Positions 28,239-39,885 of a DNA stretch of 64,000 nucleotides are shown one piece after another (position 1 is the stretch's first letter; each line of letters begins with the position of its first letter). The stretch comes from Halomonas chromatireducens (GTDB lineage Bacteria > Pseudomonadota > Gammaproteobacteria > Pseudomonadales > Halomonadaceae), in assembly GCF_001545155.1 (NCBI RefSeq), contig NZ_CP014226.1:595926-659925 (forward strand), given 5' to 3'. The notes below the pieces were generated by a model that saw only the letters and a program-made list of their open reading frames with translations, made no database searches and was not told where the DNA came from. The position numbers and the translations under genes were made by a program.

Positions 28239-29489
28239 TCAGGGCTGTGGCCAGCGGCCGGTCTCCATCCAGTGTCGAAGATAGTCGGGCAGCAGCTTCA
28301 GCTCGCTGCACTCAATGACAGCCACCTCGAGCCCCTGGTTGCGCTGCAGGTCGGTCAGGTGCTGGCGGGCGCAGTCGAATTCGCCGCAGGCCAGCAGTAG
28401 GCGGGTGCTGACCAGTCCGGCCGAGTGGTCGAGCATGGCGTGGAGCCGCTTGAGTCCCTGCTCAAGACAGGCATCGGGGCCGGGTCCTGTGGTCAGGCAC
28501 TCTATGAACAGCAGCTGGTTGTGGTGCGCGGCGAGGCAGTCGGAGACCACGGGCTCGCCGTTGTGCTGCCCGCTGAGATCGAGTATATGGGCCCCACAGC
28601 AGGCCTGGTGCAGCCCGACTTCCTGGGCGCAGAGCCAGGTAAATTCGGTTAGCCATCCGCCGCCGAGGTAGAGTGCCCCCGTCAGAGAGGAAAAGCTCAC
28701 CCGCTGAGGGTCGGCACTCGACCACTCGAGCAAGCCGGCAGCATTCAACTCGCTTAGCGCGTCGGTGCAAGGGAAGTGCGGTGCGCGACTCAGCCGCTGA
28801 TGGCGGGCGGATGGGTCGAGGCGTAGGCCTTCGCGTGCGTCCGTCGTAACCAGTACGCCCTGGGAACCGTGAACCCGCTCATGGAACTCGCTCAAGAGCC
28901 ATGCCAGCTTGTCGGCCTGGTGGCCCAAGTAGTGGGTCAAAGCCTTGTGGCGTTCGGCGGCGCTGCGCCAGGCCGGGTTGTCGGACAGCGCCTTGATGCG
29001 CTTGCGTCCGTTGGCCTGCAGGAAGGTATCGACATCAAGCACGGACTCGATGGCCACGGCTTCCAGCGTCGAGGGATTCAGTCCCGGCCCCAAGCGATAG
29101 AGCGCGCCGGCACGGGTGTCGACATACAGCCAGTCGGCCTTGCAGTGCCTCATGGCCTGCTGGAATAGCAGGGCGGTGAGCTTGTCACTGTCGGCCAGGT
29201 CATAGGTGACCGTAAGCCCTGGGGCGTCCTGCTGTTGCTGAGATAGCCATTGGGCCAGGCGAGTGGCGAACTCACTGATGTGTTTCGGATCTCGCTCCGG
29301 CATCTCGTCCCACCGATGGAACTCGGTATGGGAGGACAGCTCGTGCTGCAGCAGGATCTGCAGCCGCTCGGCGGTCTGTTGCTGCTGCCGTCCGGCAACC
29401 AGCACGACCCGCTGGGGTCGCAGCTGCAGCAGGGGGATCAGGCTGGCTTCGGGGCGCTCTGTCACTAGCGCTACATGCAGGTGGGGCAT
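28239..29489 (-). CDS. DUF1887 (Card1/Can2-like) protein with degenerate motifs
   Basis: A 416-residue protein laid out like the DUF1887 family: an N-terminal CARF-like Rossmann domain (HVALVTERPEASLIPLLQLR, then VVLVAG), a central winged-helix region and a C-terminal PD-(D/E)xK nuclease-like domain (ALYLGGGWLTEFTWLCAQEVG, then SDCLAAHHNQLLFIECLTTG). In Card1/Can2 the ligand loop reads NLTGGTK and the nuclease motif IECKT. Here these positions read DLADSDK and IECLT, so the glycines and the catalytic lysine are missing, while GGW, the following Glu, the Asp and the Glu of IEC remain. ATG 29489 has AAGGA seven bases upstream. No CRISPR-cas genes lie nearby. Function unknown; see findings. Confidence 0.75.
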   Translation of the reverse strand: MPHLHVALVTERPEASLIPLLQLRPQRVVLVAGRQQQQTAERLQILLQHELSSHTEFHRWDEMPERDPKHISEFATRLAQWLSQQQQDAPGLTVTYDLADSDKLTALLFQQAMRHCKADWLYVDTRAGALYRLGPGLNPSTLEAVAIESVLDVDTFLQANGRKRIKALSDNPAWRSAAERHKALTHYLGHQADKLAWLLSEFHERVHGSQGVLVTTDAREGLRLDPSARHQRLSRAPHFPCTDALSELNAAGLLEWSSADPQRVSFSSLTGALYLGGGWLTEFTWLCAQEVGLHQACCGAHILDLSGQHNGEPVVSDCLAAHHNQLLFIECLTTGPGPDACLEQGLKRLHAMLDHSAGLVSTRLLLACGEFDCARQHLTDLQRNQGLEVAVIECSELKLLPDYLRHWMETGRWPQP

Positions 29490-29600
29490 GGTTTTGTCCT
29501 TCTGCACTATATCCTTGCACAAGGGGTGGCATAAGCAGGTACCGGCCACCGTCATGGGTACAGGCTACATCCGCACCTTCTTCGCTGTCGCCATGGGATG

Positions 29601-29631
29601 AAAAAAAACACGCCGACCAGTGGCCGGCGTG
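29601..29631 (-). terminator. Terminator of thiC
   Basis: On the minus strand, a GC-rich 10-bp stem with one mismatch (29609-29618 with 29622-29631) is followed by eight T residues, about 40 bases after the thiC stop codon. Confidence 0.85.
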
Positions 29632-29672
29632 CAGAGTTTTCCAAGCATCGGGAAAGAAAGCATCGGGAAAGA

Positions 29673-31589
<1,917 letters not shown>

Positions 31590-31675
31590 CTAGGGTATTG
31601 CGGCTGTTGTGCGTTGTCAGGGAGGACAGCTGGGAGGACAGGGGCAGAGCGGCCTTGGCCTCTCTGCGTGTCGCT

Positions 31676-31775
31676 TGATCCCTACGCTGGTCCTAGCCAG
31701 TTCAGGTTCAACGGGATCCATGCTCCATCGCCGGCTGGCGCTGCATGATCTCAGCCGTTTTCAACGGCACCCCGT
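31676..31775 (-). promoter_or_regulatory. TPP riboswitch (THI element) controlling thiC
   Basis: On the minus strand the order is GGGGTGCC, then GGCTGAGATCAT, CCGTTGAACCTGAACTGG and TAGGACCAGCGTAGGGA. These are the conserved P2/J and P4-P5 strands of the TPP aptamer. The spacing and the roughly 100-base distance to the thiC start fit a translational or terminator-based switch; I do not see an unambiguous expression-platform hairpin. Confidence 0.95.
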
Positions 31776-31851
31776 CAAGCGTGGTGGTGCCCGCCATCAT
31801 CGGCGGGCAGGTTCGTCGCCGCTACGTTTCTGCCTCAAGCCCGGGGCTGAT

Positions 31852-31946
31852 CCGGTGACAGGTCTGCGAGGGGGCGCTGTGAACCCCTCCCTGGGCGCTA
31901 CCGATTCCATCCCTGGAATAGGACCCCCTCTTAGACCTGTCTCCGG
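31852..31946 (+). repeat. 95-bp structured dispersed repeat, copy A
   Basis: The outer 23 bases of each end pair as an imperfect inverted repeat (20 of 23 positions), starting CCGGTGACAGGTCT and ending AGACCTGTCTCCGG. Inside is a second hairpin (ATTCC-ATCCCT-GGAAT) and the conserved block CCCTGGGCGCTACCGATTCC. A second copy of the same 95-bp length lies inverted at 38718-38812. Located between the tenA remnant and the thiC riboswitch. Confidence 0.85.
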
Positions 31947-31992
31947 CGCCCCTCACGTCTTCGCAGCGGCAACGGTCTTGCATGGCTGTGGG

Positions 31993-32288
31993 CTAGTCCG
32001 CGCGGTCCAGCCCCATCTGCCAGAAATCGATCTCCAGTCGCGTGGCATCGCGGAATACCTCCGACAGCTCCTGGAAGCGCGAAGGGGTGACGTCGGCCAG
32101 TCGCGCATCGAGCCACTCCAGCTCGGTACGCATGGCGCCCTGGAACTCTTCGCCTTCGTACATGGCGATCCAGGCGTCATAGGGGTTGGCCTCGCCGCGG
32201 ACGGTGTCCGGTCGGCCATTCAGCCAGTTGGCGATCTCGCCGTAGCCGATCAGGCAGGGCGCCAGGGCCACGTGCAGGTCGAGCAGGT
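31993..32288 (-). pseudogene. tenA: tenA remnant (aminopyrimidine aminohydrolase), 5'-truncated
   Basis: The last ~99 codons of a TenA-type thiamine salvage enzyme. [16 protein letters not shown], then [16 protein letters not shown] and [17 protein letters not shown] match the C-terminal half of the helical TenA fold, including the conserved Y and E of the active-site region. TenA normally has about 220-230 residues. The reading frame continues past 32288 only as antisense of purL, so the first half of the gene is missing. Thiamine context (thiC next door) fits. Confidence 0.85.
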
Positions 32289-32289
32289 C

Positions 32290-35055
32290 GCCGCGATTGC
32301 CGGTTACTTCCGCACCTTCGAGCAGGATGCCATGGGCGCCGGGGGCATCGAGCGGCGTGGCTACCACAAGCCGATCATGATCGCCGGCAGCTACGGCAGC
32401 ATTCGCGATGGCCATGTCCAGAAGGGCGTGATTCCCGTCGGTGGCAAGCTGATCGTCATGGGTGGCCCGGCCATGCTGATCGGCCTGGGCGGCGGCGCCG
32501 CTTCCTCCATGGCCTCGGGTACCTCGAGTGCCGATCTCGACTTCGCCTCGGTGCAGCGCGAGAACCCCGAGATCGAGCGCCGCGCCCAGGAGGTAATCGA
32601 TCGCTGCTGGGCCCTGGGCGAGGCCAACCCCATTCGCTTCTTCCACGACGTGGGCGCAGGCGGCCTCTCCAATGCACTGCCGGAGCTGGTCAAGGACGGC
32701 AACCGTGGCGGGCGCTTCGACCTGCGTGCCGTGCCCAATGCCGAGCCGGGCATGAGTCCGCTGGAGATCTGGTGCAACGAGGCCCAGGAGCGCTATGTGC
32801 TGGCGGTGGCGCCGGAGGACCTGGAGACCTTCGATGCGCTCTGTGCGCGGGAGCGATGCCCGTACGCCGTGGTCGGCGAGGCCATTGAGGCCCATCACCT
32901 GGAAGTGCGCGACGGCCATTTCGAAAGCCAGCCGGTCGACCTGCCCATGAGCGTGCTGTTCGGCAAGCCACCAAAGATGCAGCGCGAATTCGAGCGGGAA
33001 AGCCGGGATCTGTCGGGTGTGATGCTCGACAACCTGGACCTGCGCGAGGCGATGGAGCGCGTGCTGCGCTTGCCCACCGTCGCTTCCAAGGGCTTCCTGA
33101 TCACCATCGGGGACCGCTCCATCACCGGCATGGTGGCCCGCGACCAGATGGTCGGCCCCTGGCAGGTGCCCGTGGCCGACGTGGCGGTGACCACCGCCAG
33201 CTACGATACCCATGCCGGGGAGGCCATGGCCATGGGCGAGCGGCCGCCGGTGGCGTTGATCGATCCCGCCGCCAGCGCACGACTGGCGGTCGCCGAGGCG
33301 ATTACCAACCTGGCGGCGGCGCCCATCGCCAAGCTGGGTGATATCAAGCTCTCCGCCAACTGGATGAGCGCCGCCGACCACGTCGGCGAAAACCAGGCGT
33401 TGTACGACGCTGTCCATGCCGTGGGGATGGAGCTCTGCCCGGCGCTGGGCATTGCGATTCCGGTGGGCAAGGACTCCATGTCGATGCGTACCGCCTGGAC
33501 GACGCAGGACACCAAGGGCGAGCCGGAAGAGCGGAGTGTCACCTCGCCGCTCTCCCTGGTCGTTACCGGCTTTGCCCCGGTTACCGATGCCATGGCCACC
33601 CTGACGCCGCAGATCAACCTGGAGCAGGACGAGTCCGACCTGATCCTGATCGACCTGGGCGCTGGCAAGAATCGCCTGGGCGGCTCGGCCCTGGCCCAGG
33701 TCTATGGCCAGGTGGGTGATGCCTGCCCCGACCTGGACGACCCGGAGGACCTCAAGGCGTTCTTCGCGGTGATCCAGGGCCTCAACCGTGACGGCAAGCT
33801 GCTCGCCTATCACGATCGCAGTGACGGCGGGCTTCTGGTGACGTTGCTGGAGATGGCCTTTGCCGCCCACGCTGGCCTGGAGATCAAGCTCGACTGGTTG
33901 ATCGACGAGCCGGCCGACGCCGTGGATGCGCTGTTTGCCGAGGAGCTCGGTGCGGTGATTCAGGTTAATCGCCAGTACACCGAGGAAGTGCTGGCCCAGT
34001 TCGCCGGCGCGGGTATCGAGACCTGCGGCGTCATTGCCCGGCCGCGCTACGACGATCAGGTCCGCGTGACCCTCTTCGAGGAGCCGCTGCTGGAGACCAC
34101 GCGGCTGCTGGCCCAGCGCACCTGGGCCGAGACCAGCTACCGGATGCAGGCACTGCGCGACAATCCGGAGTGCGCCAAGAGCGAGTTCGATGGCCTGCTC
34201 GACAGCCGCGACCCGGGTCTTTCCGCGAGTCCTGCCTTTGACGTGGATGAGGATATCGCCGCGCCCTACGTGAATACGGCTCGACCGGCGGTGGCAGTCC
34301 TGCGCGAACAGGGCGTGAACGGCCAGCTGGAAATGGCCTGGGCCTTTGACCGTGCGGGTTTCGAGGCCGTTGACGTGCATATGAGCGATATCCTCGAGGG
34401 GCGCGTCGGTCTCGAGTCGTTCAAGGGCCTGGTTGCCTGTGGCGGCTTCTCCTATGGCGACGTGCTGGGCGCCGGCGGCGGCTGGGCCAAGTCGGTACTG
34501 TTCAACGAGCGGGCTCGCGAGCAGTTTGCCGCCTTCTTCGCCCGGGACGACAGCTTCGGCCTGGGCGTCTGCAACGGCTGCCAGATGTTCGCCCAGCTGC
34601 GGGAGCTGATTCCCGGCACCGAAGACTGGCCGCGCTTCGTGCGCAATGAGTCCGAGCAGTTCGAGGCGCGGGTGGCCATGGTCCAGGTGGAGAAGAGCCC
34701 CTCGATCCTGCTGGCTGGCATGGAGGGCTCACGCCTGCCGATCGCTGTGGCCCATGGGGAGGGGCGTGCGGAATTCCGCGACAGCGCCCACCTGCGCAGC
34801 ATGCAGGTCGGGACCCAGGTGGCGCTGCGCTACGTGGACAACTACGGGCAGGTGACCAGCCACTATCCGGCCAACCCCAACGGTTCACCCTCCGGCATTA
34901 CCGGTCTGACGACGCCGGATGGCAGGGTAACGATCATGATGCCGCATCCGGAGCGGGTGGTCCGGGCCGTCACCAACTCCTGGCGTCCGGCGGAGTGGAG
35001 CCAGGAAGGCGCCTGGATGCGGCTGTTCCGCAACGCTCGGGTCTGGTTGGACTGA
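32290..35055 (+). pseudogene. purL: purL, 5'-truncated (phosphoribosylformylglycinamidine synthase)
   Basis: About 921 residues of FGAM synthase, normally near 1300. Similarity starts at [11 protein letters not shown] and continues through [23 protein letters not shown] and [12 protein letters not shown] (glutaminase Cys) to MPHPERVVR (glutaminase His/Glu) and a normal C terminus. By comparison with the E. coli enzyme roughly the first 340 residues are absent, including the N-terminal PurS-like domain and part of the first AIRS domain. No start with a ribosome site exists at the junction; ATG 32377 is the first in-frame. Fused head to head with truncated tenA. Loss of purL would cause purine auxotrophy unless an intact copy exists. 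Confidence 0.9.
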
Positions 35056-35097
35056 CAGGCATCAGTGAAGCAAGGGCGCGAAACAAGTGCGTGAAAA

Positions 35098-35133
35098 GAA
35101 TGAGGCGACCGTCAGGTCGCCTCATTCGTTTTT
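35098..35133 (+). terminator. Terminator of purL
   Basis: A 13-bp perfect stem (35098-35110 with 35115-35127), GTCA loop, then GTTTTTG. Strong intrinsic terminator 43 bases after the purL stop. Confidence 0.9.
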
Positions 35134-35164
35134 GTGGTGGATTGTGACTTGCAAGATACGGGTT

Positions 35165-35668
35165 CTATGACGCCATCATTGTCAGGTCCAGGCAGCTTCG
35201 GCTACTCATGAAACCCTCAAGTACGGCATGTTCCGCCTGCTTTTGCTTGATGATGACCGACATGGCGGGATAGAGCGCCGGTATAGCGGTGGCCTCGCGG
35301 AGATGCTGGTGAAACCGCAGCGAGTACTTCGCATCGATGATGGCCTGTTCCAGGACATCGCTTGCCATGTCCGGACTACAGATGAAGTAGGGCTGGGCGG
35401 CGCTGGGCTGCTCTCCGCGGGTGGGCAATTCTGTCAGCCCATCCGACAGCCCAAGCTGACGGGACACGCGTTGCAGCTCTTCGATGCGCATCTCACACTG
35501 GATGCCCAAGGATGCCATCAGGCGGCTTACCGAAGTATCGAAGGTCAGGAAGCTGAAGGCGAGCTGGCGGTAGCGGGATAGCTCGGCTTTCTCATGGGCC
35601 TCGGCCAAGGTCAACAATTCATCCAGTACCAATACGAGCCTGGCGATCTTTGTTCTAGTTTCAGGCAT
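35165..35668 (-). CDS. Hypothetical helical protein
   Basis: A 167-residue soluble, mostly helical protein rich in Leu, Glu, Gln and Arg; no signal peptide or membrane segment. AGAGGA lies upstream of the ATG. Heptad-like spacing of Leu residues around residues 1-60 could form a coiled coil. I do not recognise the family. It is the only gene between purL and the crotonase gene and has its own 325-base upstream region. Confidence 0.6.
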   Translation of the reverse strand: MPETRTKIARLVLVLDELLTLAEAHEKAELSRYRQLAFSFLTFDTSVSRLMASLGIQCEMRIEELQRVSRQLGLSDGLTELPTRGEQPSAAQPYFICSPDMASDVLEQAIIDAKYSLRFHQHLREATAIPALYPAMSVIIKQKQAEHAVLEGFMSSRSCLDLTMMAS

Positions 35669-35994
35669 GGCAGTGTCCTCTAAACGGGGTAGGGCAGCAG
35701 CGTCCTTTCATGGAAGGAGACTGGCGACCGTATTGCCCGTTTTACATGATTTGCATCAACTGCCACGACGTTTTTAAGCGCTGTGGCAACGATTCCATTC
35801 GCTGGGTATTACGAAAACCATTACCACCATCCCCCATTGCCCGATGAGTGGACTACGGCTTTCGTCTGACACGGCTCTAAACTTCCACTATAGACGAGCG
35901 CTGGGGAAGCCGCCTATCGAGAAATAAAACAGTTGTTTGAATAGTGCGCTGAAAGCCGCCAAACTATCGAAAAGCGCTTGAATGGAAAGACGAT
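35669..35994. other. Intergenic region, probable divergent promoters
   Basis: Holds the 5' regions of the hypothetical gene (minus) and the crotonase gene (plus). It is more AT-rich than its surroundings. I see no gene, repeat or strong hairpin. Confidence 0.5.
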
Positions 35995-36789
35995 ATGGAA
36001 AATGAAATTTTTTGTGACCGAGTGGTGCTTACCTTTTCGCACCATGTGGCCGAGGTGACCCTGAAGCGTGCGCGAGAGCACAATGGGCTCGATTGGGCGA
36101 TGATCGACGGCCTGCTCGCGGCGCAGCAGCGCCTGACCGAGCTCGATGGCCTGCGTGCCGTGGTGCTGGCTGGAGAGGGCAAGAGTTTCTGTGCGGGACT
36201 CGACATGGCGGCCATCATGACGCAGCCACAGCGATTGTCCTCGCTACTGGCAGCGGATGAGCGGGGGGTCAATCCGGTACAGCGCCTGGCGCTGGGCTGG
36301 CGTGACGCCGGGGTGCCGGTGATTGCCGCCCTGCATGGCCATGTCTACGGTGGCGGCCTGCAGATTGCGCTGGGGGCGGACATCCGGGTGGCTCACCCCG
36401 ACGTCAGCCTGGCGCTGTTGGAAATCGTCTGGGGCATCATTCCGGATATGGCAATCAGTGTGACGGCGAGTGATATTCGGACGGACGTCCTGCGTGAGCT
36501 GGCCTGGACGGGGCGCAAGCTGGATGGGGCCGAAGGCCTGGCGCTCGGCATCGTGACCCGGCTTGCCGATGATCCGCAGGAAATCGCCCGGACTATCGCG
36601 GCTTCGGTCGCGGCGCGCTCGCCAAAGGCGGTGGCTGCCGCCCGCGAGCTTTTCACGCTTGCCCCCGGGCTTCCTCAGCGGGAGCGGCTGGCTCTAGAAG
36701 CGCGCCTGCAGGGTGGCCTGCTGGGCGGCGAGGAGCAGATGGAGGCCGTGGCCGCCCGAATGGAGGGCAGAGAGCCCCATTTCCCTTGA
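35995..36789 (+). CDS. Enoyl-CoA hydratase/isomerase (crotonase family)
   Basis: A 264-residue crotonase-fold protein. VVLAGEGKSFCAGLDMAA near residue 57 forms the first oxyanion-hole strand, and AALHGHVYGGGLQIALGADIRVA near 110 the second. The hydratase Glu pair is only partly evident (YGGGLQIAL lacks the first Glu), while LLEIVWGIIPDM supplies a Glu at the second position. Substrate unclear; annotated in relatives as enoyl-CoA hydratase/isomerase. Single gene. Confidence 0.88.
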   Translation: MENEIFCDRVVLTFSHHVAEVTLKRAREHNGLDWAMIDGLLAAQQRLTELDGLRAVVLAGEGKSFCAGLDMAAIMTQPQRLSSLLAADERGVNPVQRLALGWRDAGVPVIAALHGHVYGGGLQIALGADIRVAHPDVSLALLEIVWGIIPDMAISVTASDIRTDVLRELAWTGRKLDGAEGLALGIVTRLADDPQEIARTIAASVAARSPKAVAAARELFTLAPGLPQRERLALEARLQGGLLGGEEQMEAVAARMEGREPHFP

Positions 36790-36878
36790 GGCCGAGTCAA
36801 GCCTGACGATGGCTGGGTTGACCGGGTAAGATGGCGGCTTCGTGCCGCCATGCCTGACCTGCCCATGTTGATCTGCCA

Positions 36879-38687
36879 ATGACGTTGTCGTCCACTGTCT
36901 CGCCGCCTGCCCGTCAACCTGCGTTGCGCCCCTACCAGCAGCAGGCGGTGAAGCGGGTCGTTGAGCACTTTCGCGCAGGCCACGAGCCGGCCGTGGTGGT
37001 GTTGCCCACCGGCAGCGGCAAGTCGCTGGTGATCGCCGAGTTGGCGAGGCTGGCCCGGGGGCGGGTGCTGGTGCTCGCTCACGTGCGTGAACTCGTCGTA
37101 CAGAACCATGCCAAGTACCAGGACTACGGGCTCGAGGCCGATATCTTCAGCGCCGGTCTCGGGCTCAAGGAGAGCGCCCGCCAGGTGGTGTTCGGCTCGG
37201 TGCAGTCGGTGATGCGCAACCTCGACCGTTTCGCCGCTGGCGATCACCCCCGTGGCGCCTTCACCCTGCTGGTGATCGACGAGTGTCATCGTGTCTCCAT
37301 GGACGAGGATTCGAGCTACCGCCGGGTGATAGACCGGCTGCGCCGGCACAATCCGAGCCTCAAGATCCTGGGCCTCACGGCGACGCCCTACCGGCTGGGG
37401 CAGGGATTCATCTACCACCGTCACCATCACGGCATGGTGCGTGGTGACGACGACTGCTTCTTCCGAGATTGCGTCTTCGAGCAACCCCTGCGACTGATGG
37501 TCAAGCAGGGCTATCTGGCTCCACCGGCACGTGTCGATGCGGCGCTTTTCAAGGATGGTAAAGAACTGCGCTATGATTTCTCGGCGCTTCGGCCTGCCGA
37601 CGGCGGGCTATATCGGGAAGACGAGCTGAATCGAGTGGTGGCTGCCAGCCGTGCGACCCCGGGCATCGTCGCCGAAGTCATCGAGCGTGCCCGGGAGCGG
37701 CAAGGGGTGATGCTGTTCGCCGCCACGGTGGCCCATGCCGAGGAGATCCTTGGCTACCTGCCGGCTGGTGAGGCGGCGCTGATTACCGGCGAGACGGCAT
37801 CGCAGCAGCGCGAGGCGGTCATCGCCGCGTTCAAGGCCCGACGGCTCAAGTTCCTGGTCAACGTCGCGGTGCTGACCACCGGTTTCGATGCCCCCCACGT
37901 CGACCTGATCGCCATCCTGCGGCCTACCGAGTCGGTGAGCCTCTATCAGCAGATCGTCGGTCGCGGCCTGCGGCCTTCGCCGGGCAAGCGCGACTGTCTC
38001 ATTCTCGACTATGCCGGTAATTCCTGGGACCTCTACGCACCCGAGGTGGGTAGCCCCCGCCCGGCCTCGGATACCGAGCCGGTGCAGGTCGCATGCCCCG
38101 CTTGCGGCCACGCCAACCTCTACTGGGGGCGGCGCGACGGCGAGCTGGTCATCGAGCACTTCGGGCGCCGCTGCCAGGGGCTGATCGACAACCAGCAGTG
38201 CGACTTTCGCTTTCGCTTCAAGGTGTGTGGCGACTGCGGCGCGGAGAACGATATCGCCGCCCGGCGCTGCCATGGCTGCGACACCCTGCTGGTGGACGCC
38301 GACGACAAGCTGAAGGAGGCGCTGCGCCTGAAGGATGCCCGGGTGCTTCGCGTCAGTGGAATGCAGCTCGAGGCGACCGTGAACGGCCGTGGCCTGCCGC
38401 GGCTCAAGGTGACCTACCATGACGAGGACGGGGCGAGCCTGAGTGAATGGTTCGCCCTGGAGACCCCGGCCCAGCGCGCCGCCTTCGGCGCCGTGTTCCT
38501 GCGCGACCACCTGCGCGCGCCCGGAATCCCCTGGCGTCCGACTTCCCCGTATGAGGTGGTGGCCGAGCAGCGTCGCCTGCGGGCACCGGACTTCGTGGTG
38601 GGGCGCAAGATGGGCCGCCACTGGCAGGTGCGTGAGAAGCTGTTCGACTACACCGGGCGCTATCGCAAGGCTGAGGCGGCGGAATAG
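36879..38687 (+). CDS. radD: DEAD/DEAH-box helicase RadD (YejH)
   Basis: A 602-residue SF2 helicase-like ATPase. Walker A is LPTGSGKS near residue 44, motif II is VIDECHRVS near 130 and motif III/Ib [11 protein letters not shown] follows. Motif [15 protein letters not shown] is near 360. After the helicase core comes a cysteine-rich zinc domain ([29 protein letters not shown]) typical of RadD, which works with RecA in double-strand break repair. Length fits E. coli RadD (586). Single gene. Confidence 0.93.
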   Translation: MTLSSTVSPPARQPALRPYQQQAVKRVVEHFRAGHEPAVVVLPTGSGKSLVIAELARLARGRVLVLAHVRELVVQNHAKYQDYGLEADIFSAGLGLKESARQVVFGSVQSVMRNLDRFAAGDHPRGAFTLLVIDECHRVSMDEDSSYRRVIDRLRRHNPSLKILGLTATPYRLGQGFIYHRHHHGMVRGDDDCFFRDCVFEQPLRLMVKQGYLAPPARVDAALFKDGKELRYDFSALRPADGGLYREDELNRVVAASRATPGIVAEVIERARERQGVMLFAATVAHAEEILGYLPAGEAALITGETASQQREAVIAAFKARRLKFLVNVAVLTTGFDAPHVDLIAILRPTESVSLYQQIVGRGLRPSPGKRDCLILDYAGNSWDLYAPEVGSPRPASDTEPVQVACPACGHANLYWGRRDGELVIEHFGRRCQGLIDNQQCDFRFRFKVCGDCGAENDIAARRCHGCDTLLVDADDKLKEALRLKDARVLRVSGMQLEATVNGRGLPRLKVTYHDEDGASLSEWFALETPAQRAAFGAVFLRDHLRAPGIPWRPTSPYEVVAEQRRLRAPDFVVGRKMGRHWQVREKLFDYTGRYRKAEAAE

Positions 38688-38717
38688 AGGAGAGCATCTA
38701 GATTGGAGCAAGGTGCG

Positions 38718-38812
38718 CCGGGGGCAGGCTGAAGAGGAGGTCCGATTCCAGGGATGGAATCGGTAGCGCCCAGGGAAGGGTTTACAGCGCCTCCTCGCAG
38801 GCCTGTCGCCGG
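38718..38812 (-). repeat. 95-bp structured dispersed repeat, copy B
   Basis: Same length as copy A at 31852-31946 and in opposite orientation, roughly 85 percent identical by eye. The core CCCTGGGCGCTACCGATTCC is unchanged. The outer stem keeps pairing although bases differ: GAGGAGG/CCTCCTC here against GAGGGGG/CCCCCTC in copy A. Lies between radD and scpA. Confidence 0.85.
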
Positions 38813-38928
38813 AGTAGCCCCGAGCGACGTGGAAGTTGCAGCCTCGGAGAGTGTCATGCTGTCTCTCGTTCCACCATCTTGCTAGACTGCCCCGTTGATC
38901 GACTCTTCCCCCGAGAGGCCAGCCCCGC

Positions 38929-39885
38929 GTGAGCGAGACGCCCCAGACGGACGCGCCTGAACAGCGTGACATGCCGGATGCCGCCGTTCCAGCGGAGGCC
39001 CTGGCGCGGCTGTTCGACGAGCCGATCACTGAGCTGCCGGACGATCTCTACATTCCGCCGGAGGCGCTTCGGATATTCCTCGAGGCCTTCGAAGGCCCGC
39101 TGGACCTACTGCTCTACCTGATCCGCCGCCAGAACCTGGATATCCTGGCCATCAACGTGGCCGCCATCACCCATCAGTACATCGAGTATGTGGAGCTGAT
39201 GAAGGCCATGGAGATCGAGCTGGCCGGGGAGTACCTGCTGATGGCCGCGATGCTGGCCGAGATCAAGTCGCGTACCCTGTTGCCGCGGCCGGCCAAGGCG
39301 AACGGCGACGTCGAGGAGGACGACCCGCGGGCCGAGCTGATCCGTCGCCTGCAGGAGTACGAGCAGCTCAAGAGTGCCGCCGAGGCGTTGGCCGAGCTGC
39401 CGCGGGTGGGGCGCGACTGGTTCCCGGCCCGCGCCACGTTGCCGCCGCTGCAGGCCCGGGTGCTCCATCCCGACGTGGAACTCGATGAGCTGCTCGGTGC
39501 CCTGGCCGGCATCCTGCGGCGCGCCGAACTCAATCAGGCGCACCATATCGGTCGCGAGACGCTCTCCACCCGGGAGCGGATGCTGGCGATCATGGAGCGC
39601 CTGACCCACGAGCACTACACGCCCTTCGAAGCGCTTTTCACGCTGGAGGAGGGCAGGTCCGGGGTGATCGTCACCTTCATGGCCATCCTGGAGCTGGCCA
39701 AGGAGGCCATGATCGAGATCGTTCAGAATGCGCCGCTCTCGCCGATCCATGTGCGGGCGCGAGCGCCGCGAGAGGAGGCGGGTGAGACGGCCTTCGACGA
39801 TGAGGGAGCCGATGTCGAAAGCCCCTATGATGTCGAGAGTCCCTTTGAAGAGGAGGTCGACACGCCGCAGGAGGGAGGGGCATGA
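38929..39885 (+). CDS. scpA: Segregation and condensation protein ScpA
   Basis: A 318-residue kleisin that bridges SMC heads in chromosome condensation. FEGPLDLLLYLIRRQNLDI near residue 58 is the family N-terminal signature, and ELAKEAMIEIVQNAPLSPIHV near the C terminus forms the winged helix that binds the SMC cap. It has an N-terminal extension of ~40 residues and an acidic C-terminal tail. GTG start at 38929. Overlaps scpB by four bases. Confidence 0.95.
   Translation: MSETPQTDAPEQRDMPDAAVPAEALARLFDEPITELPDDLYIPPEALRIFLEAFEGPLDLLLYLIRRQNLDILAINVAAITHQYIEYVELMKAMEIELAGEYLLMAAMLAEIKSRTLLPRPAKANGDVEEDDPRAELIRRLQEYEQLKSAAEALAELPRVGRDWFPARATLPPLQARVLHPDVELDELLGALAGILRRAELNQAHHIGRETLSTRERMLAIMERLTHEHYTPFEALFTLEEGRSGVIVTFMAILELAKEAMIEIVQNAPLSPIHVRARAPREEAGETAFDDEGADVESPYDVESPFEEEVDTPQEGGA

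Noticed and set aside
31609..32289. The 5' extension of the purL frame back to 31609
   Set aside because: This part runs through the riboswitch, the dispersed repeat and antisense tenA. It has no PurL similarity and is open by chance.
31993..34380. A 795-codon minus-strand open frame
   Set aside because: Only its last ~99 codons (tenA remnant) resemble a protein; the rest is antisense of purL in GC-rich DNA.
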